Below are positions 46,853 to 55,092 of a stretch of 64,000 nt of DNA, one piece after another. The position numbers and the translations under genes were made by a program. The notes beneath the pieces were generated by a model. That model was given only the letters and a program-made list of their open reading frames with translations, did no database searches and had not been told where the DNA came from. Origin of the DNA: Clostridiaceae bacterium (GTDB taxonomy: Bacteria > Bacillota > Clostridia > Tissierellales > Sporanaerobacteraceae); contig JAHXQP010000007.1 of assembly GCA_019391515.1 (NCBI GenBank), positions 1 through 64,000 on the forward strand. The letters run 5' to 3'. Numbering within the stretch: position 1 is the stretch's first letter; every line of letters begins with the position of its first letter.

Positions 46853-48141
46853 TTATTTAATCTCTCCAACTTTACTGCTGGAGTAGATTTGATTCTTGGT
46901 CAGCAATCCAAAAATCAGGCGTACTAATTTACGTGATGTAAGTGCGAGTGCTCGTTTATGCTGGTGAGTAGTAACTTCACCAAACTTTTTAGATTAATAT
47001 TTGTTGTATTCAGGGACAGTGTTTTTAACGCTATTAGCAGCTTCAATTAAGTAATACCTAAGGTATTTATTACCAGTCTTAGTCATACTGGTTTCATCTG
47101 AAGCATAATTACCTGATTGATTAACTCTCCAGGTAAGACCTGCATATTTAGCCAAAGCATTATGAGACGGAAAAGCATTAATAGAACCTATCTCAGCTAG
47201 AATTCCGCTGGCTAATACAGGACCGATACCTGGAATAGATCTTAAAGATTGGTATTCAGTAGTATTAATACCTTTAATGTTTCTTTCAATAGCTTTATCA
47301 ATAGTTTTAATCTCATTTTGGAAGGTTTTAATAAGATTAAAAGATGAAGCTATAGCAATGTTTAGGGGTTTGTATAATACTTTATCTAATCTATAAGAAT
47401 CCCTTGCAGCCTTCTGTAACAATTGAGCTGTTTCTAGAGGATTACTAAAACGATTTTTGCTTTTTTCTTTTACGAAGTCTACTAAATCTTCGATAGAAGA
47501 ATAGGTAATATCATCTAAAGATAAAAACTCAGTTAATACAGCGACTGAAGTATCACCATAATTATTAGAAAAGGGTTTGCTTTCTTTATCTAATACGGCT
47601 AATTCACTAAACTTTGGGTATATATTAGAGACCATATAGGTTTTTTCACAAGTAATATACTCAACTAGATGTAATCTATGACGTGTAAGCCTTTGTAAAG
47701 CAAGGAATTGGGAACCACGCCAAGGAGAAGATGAAATTCTTCCACATCTAGCGAAATCGGCAATAATATATGCATCTAAAGGGTCAGTCTTATCCATATC
47801 TACGAAATATCTACGAAAGATTTTCTATAGTTTACGATAGTTTTAGGATTAAGACAATATACTTTGGGCTCAAAGGGGATTAAATCCTCATGAGAAGATA
47901 GAAAATTAGCAACATGGATGCTATAAACAGAAGTAGATTCTAAGGCAATAACAGCATATTTAAGGTTATTAGAATTTAAACAGTCTAGGATGCTTTCTAA
48001 GATAGATTCAGCACCAGGCTGGTTATTCAAAACCTTTAGGTTAAGAAGTTTATTACCTTGAAAATCTAGAGCACATAAGACGTTGGTCTTAGAACTAACA
48101 TCAATACCAACAAATAAAGTTGATAAAATATTGTTCTTCAT
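46853..48141 (-). pseudogene. IS110 family transposase, inactivated twice
   Basis: The N-terminal part (MKNNILSTLFVGIDVSSKTN...) is the IS110 DEDD RuvC-like domain, and the C-terminal part has the Transposase_20 motif SIPGIGPVLASGILAEIGSI. Two lesions are visible. First, TTCGTAGATAT is tandemly duplicated (47796-47817) and shifts the frame after FVD; removing one copy restores FVDMDKTDPLDAY. Second, a TAA at 46994-46996 follows EYNKY, and the frame continues as SKKFGEVTTHQHKRALALTS to 46853. Repaired, the protein is about 425 residues, the full family length. The SD GGTGGTGAT precedes ATG 48141. Confidence 0.9.
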
Positions 48142-48400
48142 GTTATCACCACCTTTCATAGGTAATTGGAGAACAATTAGTAAAAGAGATATCCTAATCC
48201 TAGTCACTAACTTCAACCTCGCACTATTAGCATTCATCTTTGAAAATTACCTTGCTGTTGGTCTAATCAAAGAGATGCAGCATCTGAGTTAGAAGATTTT
48301 GATAACTAAGTCAGGAAGCATGCTTAATGGGCAATAGCCATACGGCTTTGCAAGGAGGACACGAATTATCCTTCGCTAATCATTCTATATAATTATATTT
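48142..48400 (-). other. IS110 left non-coding region, candidate bridge-RNA locus
   Basis: In IS110-group elements the non-coding region upstream of the transposase encodes a structured guide ('bridge') RNA. Here the 260 bases upstream of the pseudogene hold a stable stem-loop GCAAAGCC/GGCTATTGC at 48331-48351 and several shorter ones. I cannot assign loops or donor/target guides from sequence alone. It also explains the otherwise gene-free stretch 48142-48493. Confidence 0.45.
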
Positions 48401-48433
48401 TAGCCTTAGGATATCTCAATTAAACAAATAAAA

Positions 48434-48476
48434 AAATATGTTTAAACCATTAAAATAATTTGGTCTAAACATATTA
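48434..48476. repeat. inverted repeat ahead of the orphan membrane gene
   Basis: Stem AATATGTTTAAACC/GGTCTAAACATATT with an A+T loop, ending 7 bases before the SD GAGGAGGG. On the minus strand it is followed by T's, so it may act as a terminator for transcripts entering from the right, or mark an element boundary. Confidence 0.55.
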
Positions 48477-48493
48477 TACGAGGAGGGATAATT

Positions 48494-48889
48494 ATGAAAA
48501 AAATCTCTAAAGAATCTTTCTTAAGAATATCGGTAGTATTTTTGTTGATTCTCAGTATTGGTCTTGCATTGAAATTGAATAAGTATATCGGTGTTAGTGA
48601 TATATCTGGAAAATATGAGCCAATACCTGAGGAGGATTATAAGAAACGAATTGTAGAATCACAGAATGAATACGTTGTTTTTGAAAATAATGTATTTAGT
48701 AGATATGTTGATTCGAAATTAGTGGAATCAGGTACCTATGAACAAATTTATGATCATGTTTATATGATAAAAAGCCAAAATTTTAATCAACATATATATT
48801 ATACCAATGACTCTTTCTATCTTTATTATAAAGAAAGTAAAGATACAGGAGATGAATATATTCTAAAGTATGTAAAAATGAAAAAGTAG
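48494..48889 (+). CDS. membrane-anchored protein of unknown function (island cargo)
   Basis: A 131-residue protein with one N-terminal membrane helix (about residues 10-28, RISVVFLLILSIGLALKL) and a soluble outer domain rich in tyrosine. The outer part contains ISGKYEPIPEEDY and repeated strand-like YxxYY patterns. No family is recognised. The SD GAGGAGGG is strong. It lies inside the tRNA-Pro island. Confidence 0.7.
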   Translation: MKKISKESFLRISVVFLLILSIGLALKLNKYIGVSDISGKYEPIPEEDYKKRIVESQNEYVVFENNVFSRYVDSKLVESGTYEQIYDHVYMIKSQNFNQHIYYTNDSFYLYYKESKDTGDEYILKYVKMKK

Positions 48890-49009
48890 CAAAGGTTTTC
48901 ATAAATAGAATGAAATGATTATTTACTTATTGAAATTCCTTTTTATAACTGATATAATGGAGTGGAATATATTGGTGTTTATTTCAATTTAAACAAGGGG
49001 AGTGATTTA

Positions 49010-49627
49010 GTGGAAAAGAAAATTGGTTTGTTATCATTATTGTTTGTTTTTTTATTGCCTACTTTAGTTTTAGCTGAGGAAGTAAAAGATAAATTTTTAA
49101 TGTATGAGTATATAGTACCAGAAGAAGAAGTAAGAGCAGAAGAAGAAAGACAAATAAAAGAAATAGAAGAACACTTAAAAAGTTTAAATGGAATTGAAAA
49201 TGATGACTATGTAGTTCTTCCTCGCAATAACCCTAATGATTATGTGCATAAATATGGACCTACTAGGATAGCTACTATTCGGGGTTTCGCTGGAAATCAA
49301 CCTGTAAAAGGCAGAAAATTTTCTAGTGGAGGAGGATTTTACTATAGTTCGAAGGGTGGCCCAACTGCTTCTGCTTCAATTTCTTTCCCAAGTCCATTTA
49401 ATGTAATTTCTATAAGTGCAAATTTGGGACAAAGCGGAAGTAGTGGGGTGTATGTTGCTGTACCAAATAGGACTGATTATTTCAAACTTTATATTGAAAA
49501 AGATTTTCAAGTAAAGCCTTGTATTATTTACAAAAAACAACCTAATGGAAAGTTGAAAGAATGGACTAGACTTAATCTAAAAACTCTTTATAGAGAAAGA
49601 TATTATAGTAAAAAAATAAAACAATAA
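49010..49627 (+). CDS. secreted glycine/serine-rich protein of unknown function
   Basis: A 205-residue exported protein. The signal peptide is about residues 1-22 (cut near VLA-EEV). The mature part has a charged coiled-coil-like region, then a glycine- and serine-rich beta segment (GRKFSSGGGFYYSSKGGPTA and SANLGQSGSSGVYVAVP) and a basic C-terminus. The GTG at 49010 follows GGGGAGTGA. I do not recognise it; a surface or cell-contact protein is possible. A small-RNA-like unit starts 60 bases downstream. Confidence 0.72.
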   Translation: MEKKIGLLSLLFVFLLPTLVLAEEVKDKFLMYEYIVPEEEVRAEEERQIKEIEEHLKSLNGIENDDYVVLPRNNPNDYVHKYGPTRIATIRGFAGNQPVKGRKFSSGGGFYYSSKGGPTASASISFPSPFNVISISANLGQSGSSGVYVAVPNRTDYFKLYIEKDFQVKPCIIYKKQPNGKLKEWTRLNLKTLYRERYYSKKIKQ

Positions 49628-49653
49628 GATAGATTTCTTTTATTTATTAAATG

Positions 49654-49681
49654 TTTACAAAACATAAATTAGTGATATAAT
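49654..49681 (+). promoter_or_regulatory. sigma-A promoter of the candidate small RNA
   Basis: TTTACA, 16-base spacer, TATAAT. Confidence 0.75.
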
Positions 49682-49687
49682 ATAAGT

Positions 49688-49852
49688 ACCTAGGTTTTAC
49701 TAGGTGTTTATTGCTAACAAAAGTTAATTTTTCATAAAACATTGGTAATGTGAAGGCAATGTAGAACGTTCTGAGGTAGGTCTGACTAACCTACCTCATT
49801 TACTTTTTTGTACAAAAAACAAGGAGAGGTGACTAGTCTCTCCTTGTTTTTT
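49688..49852 (+). ncRNA. candidate structured small RNA (about 165 nt)
   Basis: It begins at the expected +1 of a good promoter. The first bases fold as ACCTAG/CTAGGT (49688-49705), then come the palindrome AGAACGTTCT (49763-49772), the 9-bp stem GAGGTAGGT/ACCTACCTC (49773-49797) and a 15-bp terminator AAAAAACAAGGAGAG/CTCTCCTTGTTTTTT (49814-49852). No ORF with an SD lies inside on the plus strand. It fills the gene-free stretch 49628-49981 between the secreted protein and the IS3 relic. Confidence 0.6.
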
Positions 49853-49981
49853 CGTATTCGGATTATTTAAACCATGATACGATTTTGTTAATTACATCTA
49901 CTTGGATAGGCTATACTAAATAGGACAATTAAATTCCGAACAATGATATAATAAAAATATAAATATTTGGGAGGAATTTAA

Positions 49982-50233
49982 ATGGCTAAACACTATGAGG
50001 AAGGATTTAAAAAGCAAATAGTAGCCCTATATAATAATGGCAAGTCTTTGGCAGACATTAACAGGGAATACGGGATTGCAAAGTCAACTATAAAAACATG
50101 GGTAGAAAGATATAATGATTCAGGATCATTTAATATTGATGATAATAGAACTGAAGAAGAAAAGGAATTAATTGAACTAAGAAAAAAAGTAAAGCAGCTA
50201 GAAATGGAAAATGATATTTGCCCTAAAGGATAA
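49982..50233 (+). pseudogene. IS3-family orfA (helix-turn-helix), degenerate end
   Basis: 83 residues, [20 protein letters not shown] then [17 protein letters not shown], the typical OrfA HTH followed by a leucine-zipper-like [20 protein letters not shown]. After that the frame ends in CPKG and stop, where active copies continue to the programmed frameshift. The SD GGGAGG is intact. Confidence 0.85.
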
Positions 50234-50259
50234 GTTCCACTAAGGCAATAAATTGCCAA

Positions 50260-51159
50260 GTGAGTCACTTAAAAGCAGGCAGCGTTAATACTAGGCAGAA
50301 AATAGACCTAATTATCTCCAATAGAGATAAATACAGTATTAACGCAATGTGTAAACTTCTTAAGGTCCCAAGGAGCCTTGTGTATTATCATTTAAACAAG
50401 CGAAAAGAGGTTAACAAGATTTCTGAAGAAGAAATAAAACTAGAAAATGAAATTATTAAAATCTTTAGGGAAAGTAGAAATAATTATGGAACTAGGAAAA
50501 TAAAAAAAGGAATTACAACGCAAGGAAATCATTGCTTCTAGGCGAAAAATAGGCAATATCATGAAGAAATACTCCTTGATTTCTAATTATACTGTTGCAC
50601 AATATAAGGTGAGAAAAAGTAAATGTAATGAAGATAAAATAGAAAATATGGTAGATAGAGAATTTGATGATAGAAAAAAGTTAGAAGTAGTGGTAAGCGA
50701 TCTTACCTATGTAAAGGTTAATAATAAATGGTGCTATGTATGTATTTTTCTAGATTTACACAACAAAGAGGTTATAGGATATTCTGCTGGAGAAAATAAG
50801 GATGCAGAACTTGTATATCAGGCATTCCTTAGCTGTAAATGCCCTCTATCTGAAATAGAAATATTTCACACTGATAGGGGTAATGAGTTTAAAAATAAAT
50901 TAATAGATGAAATAATTTCTACCTTTGAAATCAAAATATCGTTAAGTACCAAGGGTTGTCCATATGATACTCACCAGCTGAAAGTTTCAATAATATATTA
51001 AAAACTGAGTGTATAAAAGGTAAGAAATTCAATAGTTTGAGGGAGTTAGAAATTGAATTAATGGATTATATAAATTGGTATAATAATCATAGATTACATG
51101 GCTCATTAGACTATTTAACATAAGGAAAGGCAGTTAGTTTTAAAGAATTCTGGGAATAA
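50260..51159 (+). pseudogene. IS3-family orfB (DDE transposase), several lesions
   Basis: The DDE residues are in VVSDLTYVK (D), FHTDRGNEF (D) and AESFNNILKTE (E), and the end is YINWYNNHRLHGSLDYLT. At least three lesions break it: one extra G near 50509 (its removal restores KKELQRKEIIASRRKIGNI), a frameshift after GCPYDT near 50975, and an in-frame TAA at 51121-51123. The element cannot make transposase. Confidence 0.88.
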
Positions 51160-51192
51160 AATTTCCTGTGAATTTGCATCTATATAAAAAGA

Positions 51193-51266
51193 TTATTTTT
51201 TGATCCTGTCAAGGGCGAGCGATAGCGAGTTTATTTACCCTTGACTGGAGCAAATAAATAATCTTA
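51193..51266. repeat. long imperfect hairpin near the IS3 right end
   Basis: AAGATTATTT...GTCAAGGG (51190s) pairs with CCCTTGAC...AAATAATCTT (to 51266); at the tip is GGCGAGCGATAGCGAG. It lies between orfB and the right inverted repeat. Confidence 0.6.
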
Positions 51267-51321
51267 GAATTGCAAACAAATTCATAGGAATTCATATAAA
51301 TTGTTCGGTAAAAATATGTCC

Positions 51322-51487
51322 AAAAAAGTGTTGACATATCAGTTTGCTATTGCTGTGACACAATATACATTTTTTTTAAGACCAGTTTAAAAAAATATCA
51401 ATCAATATACGTATCATATTTCTTATATCAGGTTTCGTCTAATACATATATAAAAGCAAAAATTAATATAACAAGTAAGTGAGGTAT
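51322..51487. other. gene-free A+T-rich spacer
   Basis: Between the IS3 right end and a terminator. It includes a TTGACA-like box at 51331 without a clear -10. I see no gene here. Confidence 0.5.
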
Positions 51488-51519
51488 AAAAAACACCCTA
51501 ATTATTAAGGTGTTTTTTA
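51488..51519 (+). terminator. terminator in the island
   Basis: Stem AAAAAACACCCT/AGGTGTTTTTT with T-run. It lies ahead of the methyltransferase fragment and has no intact gene upstream, so its parent gene was probably lost. Confidence 0.75.
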
Positions 51520-51522
51520 TGA

Positions 51523-51717
51523 AGAAAGGAACATTTATTATTAAGGGATAAGTTAAAAAATATTAAAGGCAAATTTTTATTAACTATTAATGATCATGAA
51601 AAAACTAGAGGATGGTATAAAGATTTTAATTTTAAAAATGTTGAAGTTGGATATTCAGTTTCAAACGAAAATAGTGGGAGAAGAAAATATAAAGAATTGA
51701 TTATAACTAATTATTAA
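51523..51717 (+). pseudogene. C-terminal fragment of a D12-class adenine-N6 DNA methyltransferase
   Basis: Only the last 64 codons remain: RDKLKNIKGKFLLTINDHEK, then YKDFNFKNVEVGYSVSNENS, ending RRKYKELIITNY and stop. This is the family's C-terminal pattern (FLLSYND...LYKDF...YKELIIxNY). The frame upstream starts with TGA at 51520. The N-terminal S-adenosylmethionine and DPPY motifs are gone. Confidence 0.72.
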
Positions 51718-51760
51718 AAAAGACTAGCCGATCGTAATAGATCAGCTAGTCTTTTTTGTA
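51717..51760. terminator. bidirectional terminator
   Basis: Stem AAAAAAGACTAGC/GCTAGTCTTTTTT around GATC pairs, with T/A tracts on both sides. It also ends transcription leaving tRNA-Pro on the minus strand. Confidence 0.85.
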
Positions 51761-51853
51761 TCAAAAATTCGTGCCAGTTTTAGCAAAATATAACCAAATG
51801 TATCAAAATCATAAAAATAAGGATGGCTATTTTTCAAGGTTGCAACGACATAC

Positions 51854-51884
51854 AAAAATATAAAATGGTCGGGATGACTGGATT
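51854..51884 (-). repeat. tRNA-proximal att-like repeat
   Basis: The 3' end of tRNA-Pro with 12 bases beyond, repeated at 46619-46649 with one mismatch. Confidence 0.78.
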
Positions 51885-51942
51885 TGAACCAGCGGCCCCA
51901 AGTCCCCCAGACTTGTGCGCTCCCAGGCTGCGCCACATCCCG
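51866..51942 (-). tRNA. tRNA-Pro (GGG)
   Basis: Acceptor CGGGATG/CATCCCG, anticodon arm CAAGT-CTGGGGG-ACTTG giving anticodon GGG, T-arm GGTTCAAATCC and encoded CCA. It is intact. Its 3' end served as the insertion site of the island. Confidence 0.96.
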
Positions 51943-52123
51943 AATTTTATTTAGACATTATAATTATATGACATTTGCTTAGAAAATGCAAATATATTGT
52001 AATCTATGCTATACTTATCTATATATTATTTTGTTATAAAACTTATACATATAGCAGGTTTAAGTAATAATTTAATTATGATATACTTATAATATGAAAT
52101 ATAAATATGGAGGTAATAGTAAA

Positions 52124-52504
52124 TTGTTTGGACATACTGGAGTTATTTTACTTATGCTGTTCATTGTTAGTGTATTTGGATATATATTTTCAGTTATGAA
52201 AGAGAAAATTTACTTAAAGAATAATATGATAGTTCTAAATAAGAAATCAGTAACTCAAGAACATATAGATGAAGCGGATATGAAAGAATTTATATTCGAT
52301 GGACATAAAGTTAAATCAGGTGATGAGATTAAGGTTACTTTAAAAGGAAATAGAAAAATTGAAGGTATTTTAATAGGAGCAAAGAGAAAAGATAGGTCTA
52401 TGTTTATAGTAACCCATAGAGATGAAGTTAAAAAATTCGCTATTGATAATATTAAAAAGTTCAAAGTAATAAGTAAATATGGCAAGTTCTTTAAAACTTT
52501 TTAA
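52124..52504 (+). CDS. single-pass membrane protein of unknown function
   Basis: A 126-residue protein with one N-terminal helix (about residues 3-24) then a soluble part with KSGDEIKVTLKGNRKIEGIL, which looks like a small beta-barrel (Sm- or SH3-like). The TTG at 52124 is chosen because GGAGGT lies nine bases upstream and because a TATAAT -10 box (52088-52093) overlaps the alternative ATG at 52094, so mRNA would begin after it. Confidence 0.72.
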   Translation: MFGHTGVILLMLFIVSVFGYIFSVMKEKIYLKNNMIVLNKKSVTQEHIDEADMKEFIFDGHKVKSGDEIKVTLKGNRKIEGILIGAKRKDRSMFIVTHRDEVKKFAIDNIKKFKVISKYGKFFKTF

Positions 52505-52610
52505 TTAAATAGTACTTTAGACCTAATATTTTTTAAAAAATATAGAAGGAAAAACAGAATATATATAGAAAATATAGTATTGTTACCTATAATTAAAAGG
52601 ATGGTCACTT

Positions 52611-53909
52611 ATGTCTAGAAAAGAAAGAGATAAGAAACGAAGTAGAAAAAAGAAAATAAGGACTTTTTTCATAGCTTTTGTATTTATATATTTAATTTTT
52701 AGAAGTGTTCCTGCATTGCATGCTTCAACTTTGAAGACTGCCATTGTAGAAGAGGGAATATTAGAAGACAAGGTTAAACTAAAAGGTTTAATTATTAAAG
52801 ATGAAAGAGTATATAGTTCTGAAGGCGAAGGAAAGATAAAGTTTTATAAGAAAGAAGGCGAAAGAGTAAAACTAGGAACAAAAGTTGCTCAAATCTCTTT
52901 ACTTGATAATAATTCTTCTCTTAAAGACGAATTAAAAGAGGTAAACAAGAAAATTGATAGTATAGAGAAAATAAGAAAAGAAAAGAAAACTATGGAATCT
53001 GACAAGAATAAAGTTAATAAAAATGCAAATGAAGTACTGGATGAGATACAGGATAGTATTACTTATGAAAACTATGAGAAAGTATCAGATCTAAAAGAAG
53101 AACTATATGCTTCTTTAGGGAAACAAAAAAATATAGATGGTAAGAATACTCTGGCAAGTCAAACTTTAGAAAATTTAAAAAAAGAGAAAGAAAGACTTAC
53201 AAAAGAAATTGCCAATAACACTATTAATTATATATCTAAAGAATCGGGAATAGTAAGTTATAAGATTGATGGCATAGAAAACTTATATTCTACTGAAAAT
53301 ATTCTTAATTATGATATGGATGATGTTAAAAAATTAGAAAGTCAAATTAATATGAAAACTATGAAAGATGGAAATAAAGTTAACATCAAAGATACGATAT
53401 TTAAAATAGTGGATAATCATAATTGGTATGTTTTAGTTCAAGTGGACAATATAAAAACAATTTCTCCCTTGAAAGAAGGGGACAATGTAAATGTGTTTAT
53501 AGATAATGATGATCAAAAAGTAAAGGGAAAAATTTTAAAAATAAACAAAAAAGAAAGACAAGCTGTAATGGTCATTAACTTTAATTCTTTCTTCCATGAT
53601 TATTATGATAAGAGAATAGTTGATGTTGAATTAGTTAAATCTAGAAATGAAGGATTGAAAGTTCCTATAAAATCAATATCTGAAAAGGATGGTATTAAAG
53701 GTGTTTATATTAAGGACATAAGTGGAATAATAAAGTTTAAGCCAATAGAAATACTAGGTGAAAATGAAGAATATGCTATTATTTCAAGTGGGGACAAAAA
53801 CAATAATATAAATATAGAGGGAAGTGATGAGTTAGTTAAAACGGTAAAATTATTTGATGAAATTCTTTTAAGTAATGGAAAAATAAGAGAAGGACAGATA
53901 GTAGACTGA
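52611..53909 (+). CDS. HlyD-like membrane fusion protein
   Basis: A 432-residue protein with a basic N-terminal tail, one membrane helix (about residues 19-37), a lipoyl-like half motif GEGKIKFYKKEGERVKLGTK, a coiled-coil hairpin (about residues 105-205) and a second lipoyl half ESGIVSYKIDGIE followed by a beta-barrel. It resembles HlyD-type adaptors and is regularly found upstream of yggS-sepF in this group. No ABC partner is adjacent. Confidence 0.85.
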   Translation: MSRKERDKKRSRKKKIRTFFIAFVFIYLIFRSVPALHASTLKTAIVEEGILEDKVKLKGLIIKDERVYSSEGEGKIKFYKKEGERVKLGTKVAQISLLDNNSSLKDELKEVNKKIDSIEKIRKEKKTMESDKNKVNKNANEVLDEIQDSITYENYEKVSDLKEELYASLGKQKNIDGKNTLASQTLENLKKEKERLTKEIANNTINYISKESGIVSYKIDGIENLYSTENILNYDMDDVKKLESQINMKTMKDGNKVNIKDTIFKIVDNHNWYVLVQVDNIKTISPLKEGDNVNVFIDNDDQKVKGKILKINKKERQAVMVINFNSFFHDYYDKRIVDVELVKSRNEGLKVPIKSISEKDGIKGVYIKDISGIIKFKPIEILGENEEYAIISSGDKNNNINIEGSDELVKTVKLFDEILLSNGKIREGQIVD

Positions 53910-53927
53910 CAACAAGGGGGGATTTAA

Positions 53928-54617
53928 ATTAATATTAAAGAGAATTTACTAAAAGTCCAAGAAAATGTTGAAAATGCACTAACAAGATCAGGACGAAAAA
54001 ATGAAACTATAAATATTATTGCTGTAACTAAAACTGTTGATGTAGACATAATAAATGAAGGTATTAGTTTAGGTATTAACAATATAGGAGAAAATAAAGT
54101 TCAGGAAATACAAAAAAAATACGATAATATAAATGATGATGTAAATTGGCATATGATAGGACATCTTCAGAGTAATAAAGTAAAATATATAATTGATAAA
54201 GTTAATTTGATCCATTCTTTAGACAGACTATCTCTGGCTAAGGAAATTAATAAAAGAGCAAAAGCCAAAGACATAGCAAAAGATGTGCTTATTCAAGTTA
54301 ATATTTCAGAAGAAAAGTCTAAGTTTGGTTTAAAGAAAGAAGAGGTTGTACCTTTTATTGAAAAGATATTGGAAATGGAAAATATAAGAGTCAAAGGTTT
54401 AATGACTATGGCACCATATGCTGAGAATCCTGAAGAAATAAGATATGTTTTTAGGAATTTAAGAAACTTAGGATATGAAATAGAAAATAGGAATTATGAA
54501 AATGTTGAAATGAAATATTTATCTATGGGTATGAGCAATGATTATGAAGTGGCTATAGAAGAAGGTTCTAATATGGTTAGAATTGGTGCAGCTTTATTTG
54601 GAAAAAGAACATATTAA
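53928..54617 (+). CDS. yggS: YggS family PLP homeostasis protein, apparent ATT start
   Basis: A 229-residue PLP-binding protein (PLPHP). The N-terminus reads (M)NIKENLLKVQENVENALTRS, then the Schiff-base lysine in IIAVTKTVD, GENKVQEIQKKY, HMIGHLQSNK, VNISEEKSKFG and YLSMGMSNDYEVAI. No standard start exists upstream of the lysine. The frame opens after TAA at 53925-53927 with ATT at 53928-53930, and AAGGGGGG ends six bases before it. The first ATG is at 54153 and would remove the PLP lysine. ATT initiation is therefore the best call, and the same TTTAAATT context is seen at the phospholipase C-like gene. Confidence 0.93.
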   Translation: MNIKENLLKVQENVENALTRSGRKNETINIIAVTKTVDVDIINEGISLGINNIGENKVQEIQKKYDNINDDVNWHMIGHLQSNKVKYIIDKVNLIHSLDRLSLAKEINKRAKAKDIAKDVLIQVNISEEKSKFGLKKEEVVPFIEKILEMENIRVKGLMTMAPYAENPEEIRYVFRNLRNLGYEIENRNYENVEMKYLSMGMSNDYEVAIEEGSNMVRIGAALFGKRTY

Positions 54618-54629
54618 GGGGGGAATAGC

Positions 54630-55061
54630 ATGGCAAATATGTTAAATAAGTTTAAGTATTTTATGGGTCTTGAAGATTTAGAAGAAGAATATGATGAAGA
54701 TGATTATGAGGAGTATGATGAGGAGTTAGAAGGGGCACGACAGATGAAGGTTAATAATAATGTAGTTAGTATTCATAATAATGTAAATATGAAATTAGTA
54801 GTTCATGAACCACTAAACTATGAAGAAGCACCTAGTATTATTGAAGACTTAAAAATAAGAAAAACAGTAGTTGTAAATTTGGAACAACTAGATACAGATT
54901 GTAAGAAACAAGTATTTGACTTCATAAATGGAGGATTATATGCTTTAGAAGGTAATATTCATAAAGTTACAAAGGATATTTTTATACTTGCTCCAAACAA
55001 TGTAGAAATTGGTGGATATTTAAAAGAAGATTTAAAAAGCAAAGGATTATTTTCTTGGTAA
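54630..55061 (+). CDS. sepF: cell division protein SepF
   Basis: A 143-residue protein with an N-terminal membrane-binding amphipathic helix (MANMLNKFKYFMGLEDLEEE), an acidic linker (EYDEDDYEEYDEE) and the SepF core VVHEPLNYEEAPSIIEDLKI, DFINGGLYALEG, PNNVEIGG. It anchors FtsZ to the membrane. It lies 12 bases after yggS. Confidence 0.97.
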   Translation: MANMLNKFKYFMGLEDLEEEYDEDDYEEYDEELEGARQMKVNNNVVSIHNNVNMKLVVHEPLNYEEAPSIIEDLKIRKTVVVNLEQLDTDCKKQVFDFINGGLYALEGNIHKVTKDIFILAPNNVEIGGYLKEDLKSKGLFSW

Positions 55062-55092
55062 TATATAAAATAATATATAATGAGGTAATGAT

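Larger units (their letters stand above)
49923..51321 (+). mobile_element. degenerate IS3-family element
   Basis: 1.4 kb bounded by imperfect 21-base inverted repeats: GGACAATTAAATTCCGAACAA at 49923 (first 20: GGACAATTAAATTCCGAACA) and TTGTTCGGTAAAAATATGTC(C) at 51301-51321, matching at 15 of 21 positions. Inside are the decayed orfA and orfB of an IS150-like transposase. Target-site duplications are no longer evident. Confidence 0.75.
46619..51884. mobile_element. decayed genomic island at tRNA-Pro
   Basis: A 5.2-kb segment flanked by the 31-base direct repeat (46619-46649 and 51854-51884) that includes the last 19 bases of tRNA-Pro(GGG). Contents: an IS110 pseudogene, two orphan membrane or secreted genes, a candidate small RNA, an IS3 relic, and a D12 methyltransferase fragment. 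No integrase remains, so the type of element cannot be named. Confidence 0.7.
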
